This document shows positions 1 to 9,162 of a stretch of 64,000 bases of DNA, one piece after another. Positions within the stretch are counted from its first letter, which is position 1. Each line of letters starts with the position of its first letter. This DNA is from Ruminiclostridium josui JCM 17888 (lineage in GTDB: Bacteria; Bacillota; Clostridia; Acetivibrionales; DSM-1351): the NCBI RefSeq assembly GCF_000526495.1, contig NZ_JAGE01000001.1, positions 1,950,501 through 2,014,500 on the forward strand, given 5' to 3'. A program made the position numbers and the translations under genes. The notes under the pieces were generated by a model. It did no database searches. It was not told the DNA's origin and saw only the letters and a list, made by a program, of their open reading frames with translations.

Positions 1-680
1 ATAACTTCACCCTTGGAATTTATAATGCTTATAAAATCTTCAATGTCATAATTGTTGCTGTTAATAAGGTTACTTAACCTGCTTTCATATACATTTATGG
101 TAATTGAACCTTTAAGATTTGTGGTATAGGTTAATGGGAATATGTATGAAATTACTGAACTGTTTGCGTTAGTATCACTTGGCCTTGGATTGGTCCATGA
201 TAAAGGACCTCCCTGCTCTTTGCTTTTTAAATAGGATTTAAGCCAGGTATCATCAGGAAAGTTCTCTTTGGGGTACACACCATTGCTTGTTGCTATATAA
301 TTAGAATTATCCAAGTATAGGTATACAGAGGAATAGGCGTTGTTTGTTTTAACTATGTTAGATAGTTTTGATACAAACTGATATAACATTAGATTATTAT
401 CGCTGTCCTTAATAGCCTGATGTATATCATCCATTCCATATAACTTATTTAAGGTTTCATCCAAAGACAGATGAAGGCTCTCATTATTAATAGTTTGTGC
501 TAAAAGATCAGTAACACTTCTTGCGGAATCAAGTTTACCAAGGCCGGAACGTCCTATTTCATCTTCTGAGTACTTCATTATTCCATAATTAAAAATAAAT
601 GTAATAGTAATAATAGGTATTATTATAAAAAGGGAAAGGACAAGCATTAATTTAACAATTATCGAATAATTTTTCATCAT
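1..680 (-). CDS. Membrane-anchored sensor protein, N-terminal part (AraC-type regulator or YesM-type kinase)
   Basis: A reading frame on the minus strand starts at ATG 680, just after a GGGGTG ribosome site, and is open to the window edge, so the C-terminal half is missing. About 226 residues are visible. The protein begins with a hydrophobic segment (about residues 5-29, rich in I, L and V) and then has a soluble region with a Cache-like look (SSVYLYLDNSNYIATS). This layout is shared by membrane AraC regulators and by YesM-type histidine kinases, and the deciding C-terminal domain is outside the window. It is divergent from the sugar ABC operon at 1090, so a role in sensing that sugar is plausible. 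Confidence 0.7.
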   Translation of the reverse strand, partial: MMKNYSIIVKLMLVLSLFIIIPIITITFIFNYGIMKYSEDEIGRSGLGKLDSARSVTDLLAQTINNESLHLSLDETLNKLYGMDDIHQAIKDSDNNLMLYQFVSKLSNIVKTNNAYSSVYLYLDNSNYIATSNGVYPKENFPDDTWLKSYLKSKEQGGPLSWTNPRPSDTNANSSVISYIFPLTYTTNLKGSITINVYESRLSNLINSNNYDIEDFISIINSKGEV

Positions 681-1089
681 TACTGCACCCCATTGTGTTT
701 TATGTATCTAATATCATAATCACTATTATATATTAATATTTAATTTATTACCTCTTAATTAATATAAGATTTTCAATGAAAAATCAAGTTAAAACAGTTA
801 TTTTAAGAGATAAAAAGTAAATGTAATTATTGGTAATCAATTTGATACAGATTAATACTTAATATTAATTATGTGAGTCAAAATTGATTATTGTATATCC
901 CAAACCTGTCCTCTGTATCCCTTTGGCTCTTTAACACAGACAAAATAATTAAAAATGAAATACTTAAAAAATTGTCATTCTTGAATTGAAATTTCCTAGT
1001 GATAAAATAATGCCATCAGCAGAACGAACCAAAGCTTTTATCTATTACATTAGATTCCGAAATCTAAAATCAGGGGGGTTACTGTTTGT
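681..1089. other. Divergent intergenic region upstream of the first ABC operon
   Basis: This 409-nt AT-rich stretch separates the divergent sensor gene and the permease gene at 1090. No gene is supported. It must carry both promoters, but I see no pair of boxes close enough to consensus to call. A run of six G at about 1074-1079 is the likely ribosome site of the permease. Confidence 0.5.
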
Positions 1090-2046
1090 ATGGGGAAAAC
1101 TAATACTGCTGTTTCAAAAGCGTTACCAAATAAAATCTCCAAAAAGGGATTTGGCTATTATTTAAACAGAGACAAATATTTGTATTTGCTGTTGGTGCTT
1201 CCGGTTGCATATTTTATATTGTTTAAATATGTACCCATGTATGGCATAGTTATAGCATTTAAAGAATACAACATATTTCAGGGTGTATTTGCAAGTCCTT
1301 GGATAGGGTTGGATGCCTTTAGGGAAGTTTTCAGATCCGATGATTTTTACAGAGCACTTAAAAATACATTTCTGCTTAATGGATTTGATATGATATTCGG
1401 ATTCCCGGCTCCAATAATACTGGCAATTATTATTAATGAGGTAAAATCCGTAAGGTATAAAAGGATTTCTCAGACAATGCTCTATCTTCCTCACTTCCTG
1501 TCTTGGGTTATTATAGGAGGAATAGCACTTCAGATATTTGCACCAAATTTCGGTATGATTGATACCATTATTAAGTCAATGGGATTCAAAACAATACCTT
1601 TCCTTACTGAAAAATGGCATTGGTTAGCAACATATACAGGTATTGGTATTTGGCAGAGTGCAGGTTGGGGCATGATTATATATCTCGCAGCTATAACCGG
1701 AATACCTTCAGAGTTATACGAAGCGGCAGATGTTGACGGTGCAGGAAGACTCAGAAAAATATGGAGCATAACATTACCGGCAATTAAGCCTACAATAATT
1801 ATCCTTTTCATATTGAATATTGGTAAGATTTCCATGATAGGTTTTGACCGTCCATATATTCTCGGAAACCAGCAGGTAAAAGACTTTTCAGATGTTATCA
1901 GTACGTATGTATACAGGGTGGGCTTGCAGTCCTCCAGATATAACATAGCAACTGCTGTAGGATTGTTCCAGTCGGTTGTAGGATTGGTATTCCTGTCTGT
2001 AACTAACTGGATAGCAAATAAGAGCGGCGAGCAAGGTATTTGGTAA
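1090..2046 (+). CDS. Sugar ABC transporter permease, LplB/YtcP-partner type
   Basis: This 318-residue inner-membrane protein has about six hydrophobic segments. Near residues 210-235 it carries the permease EAA loop (YEAADVDGAGRLRKIW then LPAIKP), which contacts the ATPase. It belongs to the LplB class (COG4209) of oligosaccharide importers, in which one general ATPase encoded elsewhere serves many systems. No ATPase gene is present in this operon, which fits that rule. The next permease starts 20 nt downstream, and the binding protein follows. The substrate is not determined. The second importer at 10856-14541 is a paralogous set. Confidence 0.92.
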   Translation: MGKTNTAVSKALPNKISKKGFGYYLNRDKYLYLLLVLPVAYFILFKYVPMYGIVIAFKEYNIFQGVFASPWIGLDAFREVFRSDDFYRALKNTFLLNGFDMIFGFPAPIILAIIINEVKSVRYKRISQTMLYLPHFLSWVIIGGIALQIFAPNFGMIDTIIKSMGFKTIPFLTEKWHWLATYTGIGIWQSAGWGMIIYLAAITGIPSELYEAADVDGAGRLRKIWSITLPAIKPTIIILFILNIGKISMIGFDRPYILGNQQVKDFSDVISTYVYRVGLQSSRYNIATAVGLFQSVVGLVFLSVTNWIANKSGEQGIW

Positions 2047-2065
2047 AAGAAAGGTGGTATAGAAA

Positions 2066-2938
2066 ATGGCTTATAAAACCAGTGATAAGGTTTTTGATGT
2101 ATTTATAAACGTAATAACTTTGATTTGCGTAATACTTTGTTTGTTTCCGGTGTTAAATGTTGTTGCAGTTTCATTAAGTTCTAATTCGGCAATACTGGCA
2201 TCAAAAGTATTTGTTTGGCCTGTTGGTTTAAACTTTGAATCCTATAAAGCTATTGTGAAAGATTCTACAATGATTTGGTCACTAGTGTATACGGTTATTA
2301 TTACTCTTGCCTACACTGTAATAGGTATGTTCCTTACAATTTGTGCAGCGTATCCTCTTACAAAGAAAAGGCTAAAAGGAAGAAATGCCATAATGCTGAT
2401 GATTATATTTACAATGTATTTCAGCGGGGGACTTATACCAGACTATATGCTGGTAAAGAATCTGCACATGCTTGACAGCTCCTGGAGCTTGATTTTGCCA
2501 GGCGTATTAAGTGCATTTAACCTTATAGTTTTAAAAACATTTTTCACTACTTTACCTGAGAGTCTTGAGGAATCCGCAATCCTTGACGGATGCAACGATA
2601 TAGGTGTTCTTTTTAAAATAGTACTTCCGTTATCTAAGCCTGTACTTGCTACATTGAGTTTATTTTATGCAGTTGGAAAATGGAACAGCTTTATGGATGC
2701 TCTCTTTTATATTACAGATACTAAACTATATCCATTGCAATTAAAGCTATACCAGATAATTGTTAACAGCCAGACCGTAGATGCTTCTATAGGAGATGGG
2801 AATATATCGCAGAACCTTCTGCCTGAGAGCCTTAAGGCAGCCTGTGTAGTATTTGCAACGTTACCAATAGTTCTTGTATATCCAAAGCTTCAAAAATACT
2901 TTGTCAGCGGAATAATGATAGGTGCTGTAAAAGGTTGA
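2066..2938 (+). CDS. Sugar ABC transporter permease, YtcP/LplC type
   Basis: This 290-residue membrane protein is the second permease half of the importer. It has about six transmembrane segments and an EAA loop around residues 170-195 (EESAILDGCNDIGVLF then LPLSKP). The ribosome site AAAGGTGG lies just upstream of the ATG. It forms a heterodimer channel with the product of the preceding gene (family knowledge). The binding-protein gene follows after 62 nt, so all three are probably one transcript. Confidence 0.92.
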   Translation: MAYKTSDKVFDVFINVITLICVILCLFPVLNVVAVSLSSNSAILASKVFVWPVGLNFESYKAIVKDSTMIWSLVYTVIITLAYTVIGMFLTICAAYPLTKKRLKGRNAIMLMIIFTMYFSGGLIPDYMLVKNLHMLDSSWSLILPGVLSAFNLIVLKTFFTTLPESLEESAILDGCNDIGVLFKIVLPLSKPVLATLSLFYAVGKWNSFMDALFYITDTKLYPLQLKLYQIIVNSQTVDASIGDGNISQNLLPESLKAACVVFATLPIVLVYPKLQKYFVSGIMIGAVKG

Positions 2939-3000
2939 TATAAAATCTTCGGATAATCTGAAGATTTATATATAAAAATAAAGTAATGGAGGAGATATTA

Positions 3001-4596
3001 ATGAAAAAACTAAGTACCAGAATTGCAAGCTTAGCATTATTGACATCTATGAGCATTACTCTATTTGCAGGCTGCGGTTCAAATGGCGGAACAGATGCAG
3101 ATAGTTCAAAGAGTGCTTCATCATCCAGTGCGGCAAAATCAGGTCCTGCAGTAGAATTAACTGTAGAAGTTTTCGACAGAGCTACACCAGGGTATAAGGC
3201 AGATGATAATTTCCAGACAAGATGGATACAAGAGAACTTCGGTAAGCCAAATAACATAAATGTAAAGTTTATACCTGTTTTAAGACAACAGGAAGTTGAA
3301 AAACTTAACGTTCTTATGGCATCAAACCAAGCTCCTGATATCAGTTTTACTTACAATGATGGTATTATATACAATTATGTTAAGAGTGGCGGACTTACTG
3401 ATTTAGGAGACCTTTTAAAGAAACATGCTCCAAATCTTACAAGTTATCTTGGTGAAACTTTACTTGATTATGGCAAATTTGATGGAAAACAACTTGCAAT
3501 TCCAGCAAAGAGAGTTATAGAAGGTTGTTTCTCAGCATATATACGTAAAGACTGGCTGGATGCAGTTGGAATGTCAGTTCCTACTACCACAGACGAGTGG
3601 TATCAGGTAATGAAGGCGTTTAAGGAAAAGGATCCAGGAAAACTAGGTGACAAGAACTATCCTTTCAGTACATTTGTTGATCCAAACAACATTAACTGGA
3701 CTACTTCAATGTTGTTAGAATCCTTTAAAAAACCTATTTCAGAAGAAGAAAGAATGACATTGCCAAACTGGGTAATTCCAGGATTTAAAGATGGTATGAG
3801 ATTCTTGAACAAGTTATACAACGAAGGTATATTGAATCCACAGTTTGCACTTGATAAAGATGGTAAACAATATGAAAAAGACGTATCACAGGGAAGAATT
3901 GGGTTCATGATACATAATTATGACTTTCCGATTAGAGTTACTCCTGGTTTATTATCTGAGTTGAAAAAGCAGGTTCCAGGAGCAGATATGATTCCATGTG
4001 ATCCATTCACAAACTCAGAAGGTAAACATCCAAAAATGAAATATAATCCTAACGGATTGTATATTATAATTCCAAAAGCAAGTGAACATGCAGAAGAGGC
4101 AATTAAGTACCTTGAATGGCAGTCAAAACCTGAAGTAATCAAGTTCCTACAAAACGGTATTAAGGGCGACCAGTACACCGACGAAATCGATGGTATTCCA
4201 GCTAACTTTATTCCGAATGATCAGCTTCCTGATGACAAGAAAGCTAACTACAATGACTTGGCTCTGATTGTTAACGGTAAAGAATTTGGAGATCCTGTAA
4301 AGAACATTCAGGCTGCTTCTTTCGGATATCCTGGATTTGAAGATACATTCAAGAAGGCATATGAAATTTCACTTACAGATGCAGGTTATATGCCACATTT
4401 TGATACTGTTATTGAATCCCAGGCAAAATACCAGAAGGCCCTCTCTGATAAGGAATCAGAAATATTTGTTAAGAGTATTACATGTAAACCAGCTGATTTT
4501 GACAAGACATACGATAAACTCGTTGATGAGTACATGAAATCAGGCGGACAGGAAATTGTTGATGAGAAATTAGCAGCATTGAAGAAGAAAAAGTAA
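3001..4596 (+). CDS. Extracellular sugar-binding lipoprotein of the ABC importer
   Basis: This is a 531-residue substrate-binding protein. The start is placed at ATG 3001 rather than the in-frame ATG 2986, because GGAGGAG (2989 on) is its ribosome site and the product then opens with a normal lipoprotein signal (MKKLSTRIASL..., lipobox LFAGC with Cys25). A Ser/Ala-rich linker follows, then a family 1-like solute-binding fold of the LplA class. It is tethered outside the membrane and feeds the two permeases upstream. A strong terminator follows the stop. The high gene dosage expected for a binding protein is not visible from sequence. Confidence 0.9.
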   Translation: MKKLSTRIASLALLTSMSITLFAGCGSNGGTDADSSKSASSSSAAKSGPAVELTVEVFDRATPGYKADDNFQTRWIQENFGKPNNINVKFIPVLRQQEVEKLNVLMASNQAPDISFTYNDGIIYNYVKSGGLTDLGDLLKKHAPNLTSYLGETLLDYGKFDGKQLAIPAKRVIEGCFSAYIRKDWLDAVGMSVPTTTDEWYQVMKAFKEKDPGKLGDKNYPFSTFVDPNNINWTTSMLLESFKKPISEEERMTLPNWVIPGFKDGMRFLNKLYNEGILNPQFALDKDGKQYEKDVSQGRIGFMIHNYDFPIRVTPGLLSELKKQVPGADMIPCDPFTNSEGKHPKMKYNPNGLYIIIPKASEHAEEAIKYLEWQSKPEVIKFLQNGIKGDQYTDEIDGIPANFIPNDQLPDDKKANYNDLALIVNGKEFGDPVKNIQAASFGYPGFEDTFKKAYEISLTDAGYMPHFDTVIESQAKYQKALSDKESEIFVKSITCKPADFDKTYDKLVDEYMKSGGQEIVDEKLAALKKKK

Positions 4597-4614
4597 GGAA
4601 TTAATAACATAATA

Positions 4615-4650
4615 AAAAACCCACTTGGATTTGGTTTCAAGTGGGTTTTT
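4615..4650 (+). terminator. Rho-independent terminator of the first ABC operon
   Basis: A 13-bp stem (4615-4627 with 4638-4650) contains CCCACTTG/CAAGTGGG and ends in a T run. It closes the importer operon before the deacetylase gene. Confidence 0.85.
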
Positions 4651-4841
4651 ATTATGCTTTTTGCAGCACATTTGTAATGGAAGTAACAATAGTTTTGACT
4701 ATAGTAGTTGCAACTATGGATATATATGCTATGATAAGAATAAAATGTGATAAGGTAAATTGTAAAAGCACTTTGTCGAATAAAACCAATTGGCTTTTTG
4801 TTTATTATGTTGTAAAATGAAAGAAAAGGACGATTAATGAC

Positions 4842-5642
4842 ATGAGATACGAATTTTATTATCCTCAAGGCAAAAAAAAAGCATTAACATTTAGTTATGA
4901 TGATGGTCAGATACACGACCGACGACTTGTAGAAATATTTAACAAGTACAATATGAAAGGAACTTTTCATATAAATTCGGGAACAATAGGTGTGGATGGG
5001 TTTATTACAAAAGAAGAGATTGGAAGTTTGTATAAGGGACAAGAAGTATCCTGCCACAGCGTAACCCACCCTTACCTTACAAAATTACCTAAGGAACAGC
5101 TTGTGGAAGAGATAAGAGAAGACAAGAGGTGGTTGGAAAAGGAAGTAGGTTATCCTGTGAGAGGGATGTCATATCCATTTGGAGAATATGATTCAAATGT
5201 AGTGAATACTCTGGATGCATTAGGAATTGAATATTCACGTACAGTCAATTCAACAGGTGGTTTTTTCATGCCATCAAATTTTTTGGAATGGCACCCTACA
5301 TGTCATCATAATAGTGATATAAAGGATAAACTTATGGAATTCAAAAATCCTGCACCTTGGCTAAAGCTGCCATTATTCTATATATGGGGACATAGCTTTG
5401 AGTTCCATCGGGAAAATAACTGGGAAGTTATTGAGGATTTCTGTAGGGAGGCCGCAGATGATCCAACAGTATGGTATGCCACCAATATAGAAATAAAAGA
5501 TTATATATGCGCTCTAAAGGGACTAGTATTCAGTGTAGATCAAACAATAGTATATAATCCCAGTGCTGTTTCAGTATGGCTTTCTAGAGACGGCGAGAGT
5601 GCAGTTGAACTAAAAGCAGGTCAAAGCCTAACATTCTGTTAA
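4842..5642 (+). CDS. Polysaccharide deacetylase family protein (NodB/CE4 fold)
   Basis: This 266-residue protein has no signal peptide. It shows the NodB homology motifs: TFSYDDG with the metal and catalytic aspartates D20-D21, the metal histidines in H72-S-V-T-H76, and RGMSYPFGEYD near residue 120. Family members remove N- or O-acetyl groups from chitin, peptidoglycan or xylan. Being cytoplasmic and placed between the importer and its regulators, it could deacetylate imported acetylated oligosaccharides, but this is inference. The ribosome site is weak (AAAGGAC). Confidence 0.8.
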   Translation: MRYEFYYPQGKKKALTFSYDDGQIHDRRLVEIFNKYNMKGTFHINSGTIGVDGFITKEEIGSLYKGQEVSCHSVTHPYLTKLPKEQLVEEIREDKRWLEKEVGYPVRGMSYPFGEYDSNVVNTLDALGIEYSRTVNSTGGFFMPSNFLEWHPTCHHNSDIKDKLMEFKNPAPWLKLPLFYIWGHSFEFHRENNWEVIEDFCREAADDPTVWYATNIEIKDYICALKGLVFSVDQTIVYNPSAVSVWLSRDGESAVELKAGQSLTFC

Positions 5643-5711
5643 TATATTTGAGAGGATAGTGAATTTACCATTTAAATTGCCTAAATAATTATATAAGGAA
5701 GGTTGCATTAA

Positions 5712-7289
5712 ATGTTGAAAGTACTTCTTGTAGATGATGAACCATATGTTCTTGAGGGGCTGAAAGTTATGCTGGATTGGGAAGCACATGGCTTTAGAAT
5801 TTGCGGTGAAGCATCAAATGGTGAGGATGCACTGGAAATTGTGAGAGTATGCAACCCTGATCTTATAATTACTGATATAAGCATGCCTGGTATAGATGGT
5901 CTGGAGTTAATTAGACTGTCCACTCAAAAACTCAAATCCACTGCAAAGTTTGTTATACTCAGCGGCTATGATGATTTTTCATATGCAAAACAAGCCATGC
6001 TGTACAATGCAAGCAACTACTTGCTCAAACCATTGGATGATGTTGAACTGGATAGTGTTGTTAAGAAACTGGCGGAACAAATCAGACAGGAACGGAAGAA
6101 AACCGAAAATGTAAACAAACAGCTTTCCTTCATTGCAAATCAGAGCATTATGAGATTGATAAACGGGGACAATAAACCGTCTATTGTAGGCAGGGTAGGT
6201 ATGCTTCTGAATATTGCGGAGGATGAGGAGATCCGGTGTATTCTTTTTGAGATTGATTCAGCTGACAGCTGGACTCATGGAGAAGAAAAAAGCGGACTGA
6301 ATATAAATAGAATGCAAGCGGAAAGGGTCATAGAGAATGCTCTTGGTTCAGATTTTCAGTTTCGTGTTTTTGAAGATGGAAAAGGAAGAATTGGCATAAT
6401 TGCCAGTGAAAAAATGCCATTCTTCAGTTCTCTTGAGGAGTTGGCTCAAAGCTTACTTTTACAATTAAATCAAATATTTGGAGATGTAGTTTACGCCTCC
6501 ATAAGTGACTCCGAAAAGGGCCTATCATTCATAAGTAAGGTATATAGACAGGCTCTTTTTGCCATTGGCTTTAAATTCTATTCCCCTGATAAAAGTTTCA
6601 TAAATTATGAAAATGTTAAGGGGCTAAATATTAATTTTGAAATGTGCATTGAAGACTATAATACATTATTAGACCTGATAAGATCCAACCGTGCAGAAGA
6701 TATTGAGCCGATTGTATGCAGACTTTTTGAGAATTTTTCAGAAAATCACAGTGCACCTCAGATAATCATTTCATATCTTATGAGCTTCCAGATGGAGCTG
6801 GTAAAGGTTATAATGGAAATAGGCGGGGACTTGAAGGAATTTCTGACTCTTGCGTTGGAGTTTCAGAAAACAGCAGAACACATGAATATGTCAGAACTTA
6901 GGAGCGAATTTCTGAAACAGTGCTTGAGTGCGGCTTCACATATAAACGGATTTAAACAGGGGAACCCTCAGTACATTATAAGTGAGGTAAAAAACTATAT
7001 TAAACAGAATTATTGTAAAGACATTAAACTAAAAGAGGTAGCACGGCATTTTTACATGAATTCTGTGTATCTAGGGCAACTATTTAAAAAGTTTTCCAGT
7101 ATGCAGTTTAATGATTACCTAAACACTGTACGTATAGAAGAAGCCAAAAAACTTCTTCAGAGAACTGATATGAAAGTTAGTGAGATTTCAAGTGCTGTTG
7201 GGTACAATGATCCTAAATATTTTTTAAGCAAATTTAAAGCCATTACAAATCTGCCCCCATCAGCATTTAAAACAGGGAAAACTACTTAA
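5712..7289 (+). CDS. Response regulator with AraC-type DNA-binding domain (YesN family)
   Basis: The protein has 525 residues. It opens with a receiver domain (residues 1-120) that has the acidic pocket D8-D9, the phospho-acceptor D55 in ITDISMPG and the conserved K106 in LLKPLDD. A long middle region of unknown fold follows. The last about 100 residues form a double helix-turn-helix of the AraC/XylS type (KEVARHFYMNSVYLGQLFKK, VSEISSAVGYNDPKYF). It is partnered with the kinase that starts 18 nt downstream. It probably activates one or both sugar importers in this region. A second, similar regulator follows the kinase. Confidence 0.93.
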   Translation: MLKVLLVDDEPYVLEGLKVMLDWEAHGFRICGEASNGEDALEIVRVCNPDLIITDISMPGIDGLELIRLSTQKLKSTAKFVILSGYDDFSYAKQAMLYNASNYLLKPLDDVELDSVVKKLAEQIRQERKKTENVNKQLSFIANQSIMRLINGDNKPSIVGRVGMLLNIAEDEEIRCILFEIDSADSWTHGEEKSGLNINRMQAERVIENALGSDFQFRVFEDGKGRIGIIASEKMPFFSSLEELAQSLLLQLNQIFGDVVYASISDSEKGLSFISKVYRQALFAIGFKFYSPDKSFINYENVKGLNINFEMCIEDYNTLLDLIRSNRAEDIEPIVCRLFENFSENHSAPQIIISYLMSFQMELVKVIMEIGGDLKEFLTLALEFQKTAEHMNMSELRSEFLKQCLSAASHINGFKQGNPQYIISEVKNYIKQNYCKDIKLKEVARHFYMNSVYLGQLFKKFSSMQFNDYLNTVRIEEAKKLLQRTDMKVSEISSAVGYNDPKYFLSKFKAITNLPPSAFKTGKTT

Positions 7290-7307
7290 TTCGGAGATGA
7301 ATCTACC

Positions 7308-9092
7308 ATGAAATTTAGGCCGAGAATTTTAAGCAGGGTTAATGATATTCCGCTAAACATTAAATTTCTTATAATATACGTAGTTTGTATATTAACACCT
7401 ATAATATTAATCAATGCAGCATTTCTCGATAAGTTTTATAAGGTAGTAACTCAGAGAGAAGAAAATAACTATCGAATATCAATGGAAAGGGCAAAAAACG
7501 ATATCAATACCTTGATAGAGGGAGGTATTGCCGTTAGCCATTCCATATCTACTGATGAAATTATATACAATTTATTGGACGCCAGATACGAAGATGTAAG
7601 TGATTATTATGATGTTTATAACAGCACTTTAAGAAATAGATTATCAATCTACACTGTAGCATATAACTATATCACAAACATAAGCTTATATATAGATAAC
7701 CCCAGTATAAGAACAGGTGGAACATATTACCGTATAGACAATAGTGTTAAAAGTACCCCTTGGTATAAGGATTTATCCGAATCAAATGAACAGGTTCTTA
7801 TCAGAACATATCTGGGAAGTACAAGTAGTGCTCCCGTTAGGCAGATACAGTATTTAAGTATACTGAGAAGTTCCCACAACAACTCTTCTTTAGGCAGCCG
7901 TGAAAAAATACTAAAAGTTGATATAAGTCTGGATAAAGTATTTACTATTTTTAATCGTGAAAGGGATTATCTGAGTTTATACTTGGTTGATCCTAATAAT
8001 ACAATAGTATCTTCAACTGCAGGAGGAAGCGGGAAAAGTAATATTGATAGACTGGAGAAATTTAATAACAGTTCCCTCGGTCAGGAAAATATGATTCTTG
8101 AAGCATATCTTGGGAATTTATCATATTTTAAAGGCTGGAAACTTATAGGGGTCACCAACAGAGAGCGCATATCTGAATCTGTGGGGGATACCCTAAGTTT
8201 TGTATTAATTTTTGCATTTATAAGTATTCTTATCTCATCGCTGCTCATGTTTGTTATTGTAAGGTCATATAATTACAGACTGAAAAAATTATCCAAGCAT
8301 ATGCTTAAATTTAGAGATGGGAAGTTTGAACTGGTAAATATAAACGAAGGTGAAGATGAAATTGGGGGAGTTATCAGAAACTTCAACCTAATGGCAGCAA
8401 GAATAAATACACTTATAAATGATGTCTATAAGTTGGAACTACAAAAAAAGAGTCTGGAATTGGAACAGGTTAGAGCAGAAATAAACTTTTTGCAAAGCCA
8501 GATGAATCCACATTTTCTATTTAATACTCTAAATGCAATATTGGTAGTTAGCGTAAAAAATAATTATACAGAAATTGTAGATGTAATAAAATACTTATCA
8601 AAAACCTTGAGGCGCTTATTAAGCTGGAAGGATGATCTGGTAACGATTGAAGAAGAACTATCATTTACTGAAATGTATTTAAAAATTGAAAAATTCCGTT
8701 TTTGTGACAAATTCCATTATGAGATTAATGTTGATGAAGCCCTACTTGATTCCAAAATACCTAAAATGAGCCTTCAGCCTTTAGTTGAAAATGCATGTAA
8801 GCATGGTATACAGGCAATAAAAGATGTTGGGGTAATAAATATTGATATATATACGTGTGATGCAGGACTTAGAGTAAGTGTCAGGGATAATGGTTCCGGA
8901 ATGGACCAATACACATTGAGGGAGATAATTGATAATATTAAAAGTGAAGTCGAAGTTAGTACAAGCATTGGAATCAGAAATGTGTACAGACGGTTAAGAC
9001 TTTATTATGGAGAAGATGTATCTTTCAATATTGAAAGCCGTATCAATGCAGGGACGACGATTTATTTTACAATACCTTTTGAAAAGCTATAG
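7308..9092 (+). CDS. Sensor histidine kinase, YesM family
   Basis: The protein has 594 residues. One transmembrane helix lies near residues 20-38 and a second near 293-318; the roughly 250 residues between them are an extracellular sensor. Then come a HAMP-like linker, the His-kinase domain with phospho-acceptor H402 in MNPHFLFNTLN, and an ATPase domain with LVENACKHG and the DNGSGM loop. YesM kinases sense extracellular sugars and pass phosphate to YesN regulators (family knowledge). It lies between two such regulators, only 18 nt after the first, so one kinase may serve both. Confidence 0.93.
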   Translation: MKFRPRILSRVNDIPLNIKFLIIYVVCILTPIILINAAFLDKFYKVVTQREENNYRISMERAKNDINTLIEGGIAVSHSISTDEIIYNLLDARYEDVSDYYDVYNSTLRNRLSIYTVAYNYITNISLYIDNPSIRTGGTYYRIDNSVKSTPWYKDLSESNEQVLIRTYLGSTSSAPVRQIQYLSILRSSHNNSSLGSREKILKVDISLDKVFTIFNRERDYLSLYLVDPNNTIVSSTAGGSGKSNIDRLEKFNNSSLGQENMILEAYLGNLSYFKGWKLIGVTNRERISESVGDTLSFVLIFAFISILISSLLMFVIVRSYNYRLKKLSKHMLKFRDGKFELVNINEGEDEIGGVIRNFNLMAARINTLINDVYKLELQKKSLELEQVRAEINFLQSQMNPHFLFNTLNAILVVSVKNNYTEIVDVIKYLSKTLRRLLSWKDDLVTIEEELSFTEMYLKIEKFRFCDKFHYEINVDEALLDSKIPKMSLQPLVENACKHGIQAIKDVGVINIDIYTCDAGLRVSVRDNGSGMDQYTLREIIDNIKSEVEVSTSIGIRNVYRRLRLYYGEDVSFNIESRINAGTTIYFTIPFEKL

Positions 9093-9162
9093 ACCGTACA
9101 ATGCAATATTTGGTATATATTTATAGAGGTTATCATGCAATTTTCAAGGAGGAGGCTTTTTG

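Noticed and set aside
4386-4868. 160-codon minus-strand frame
   Set aside because: It overlaps the binding-protein end, its terminator and the deacetylase start; no family motif or ribosome site.
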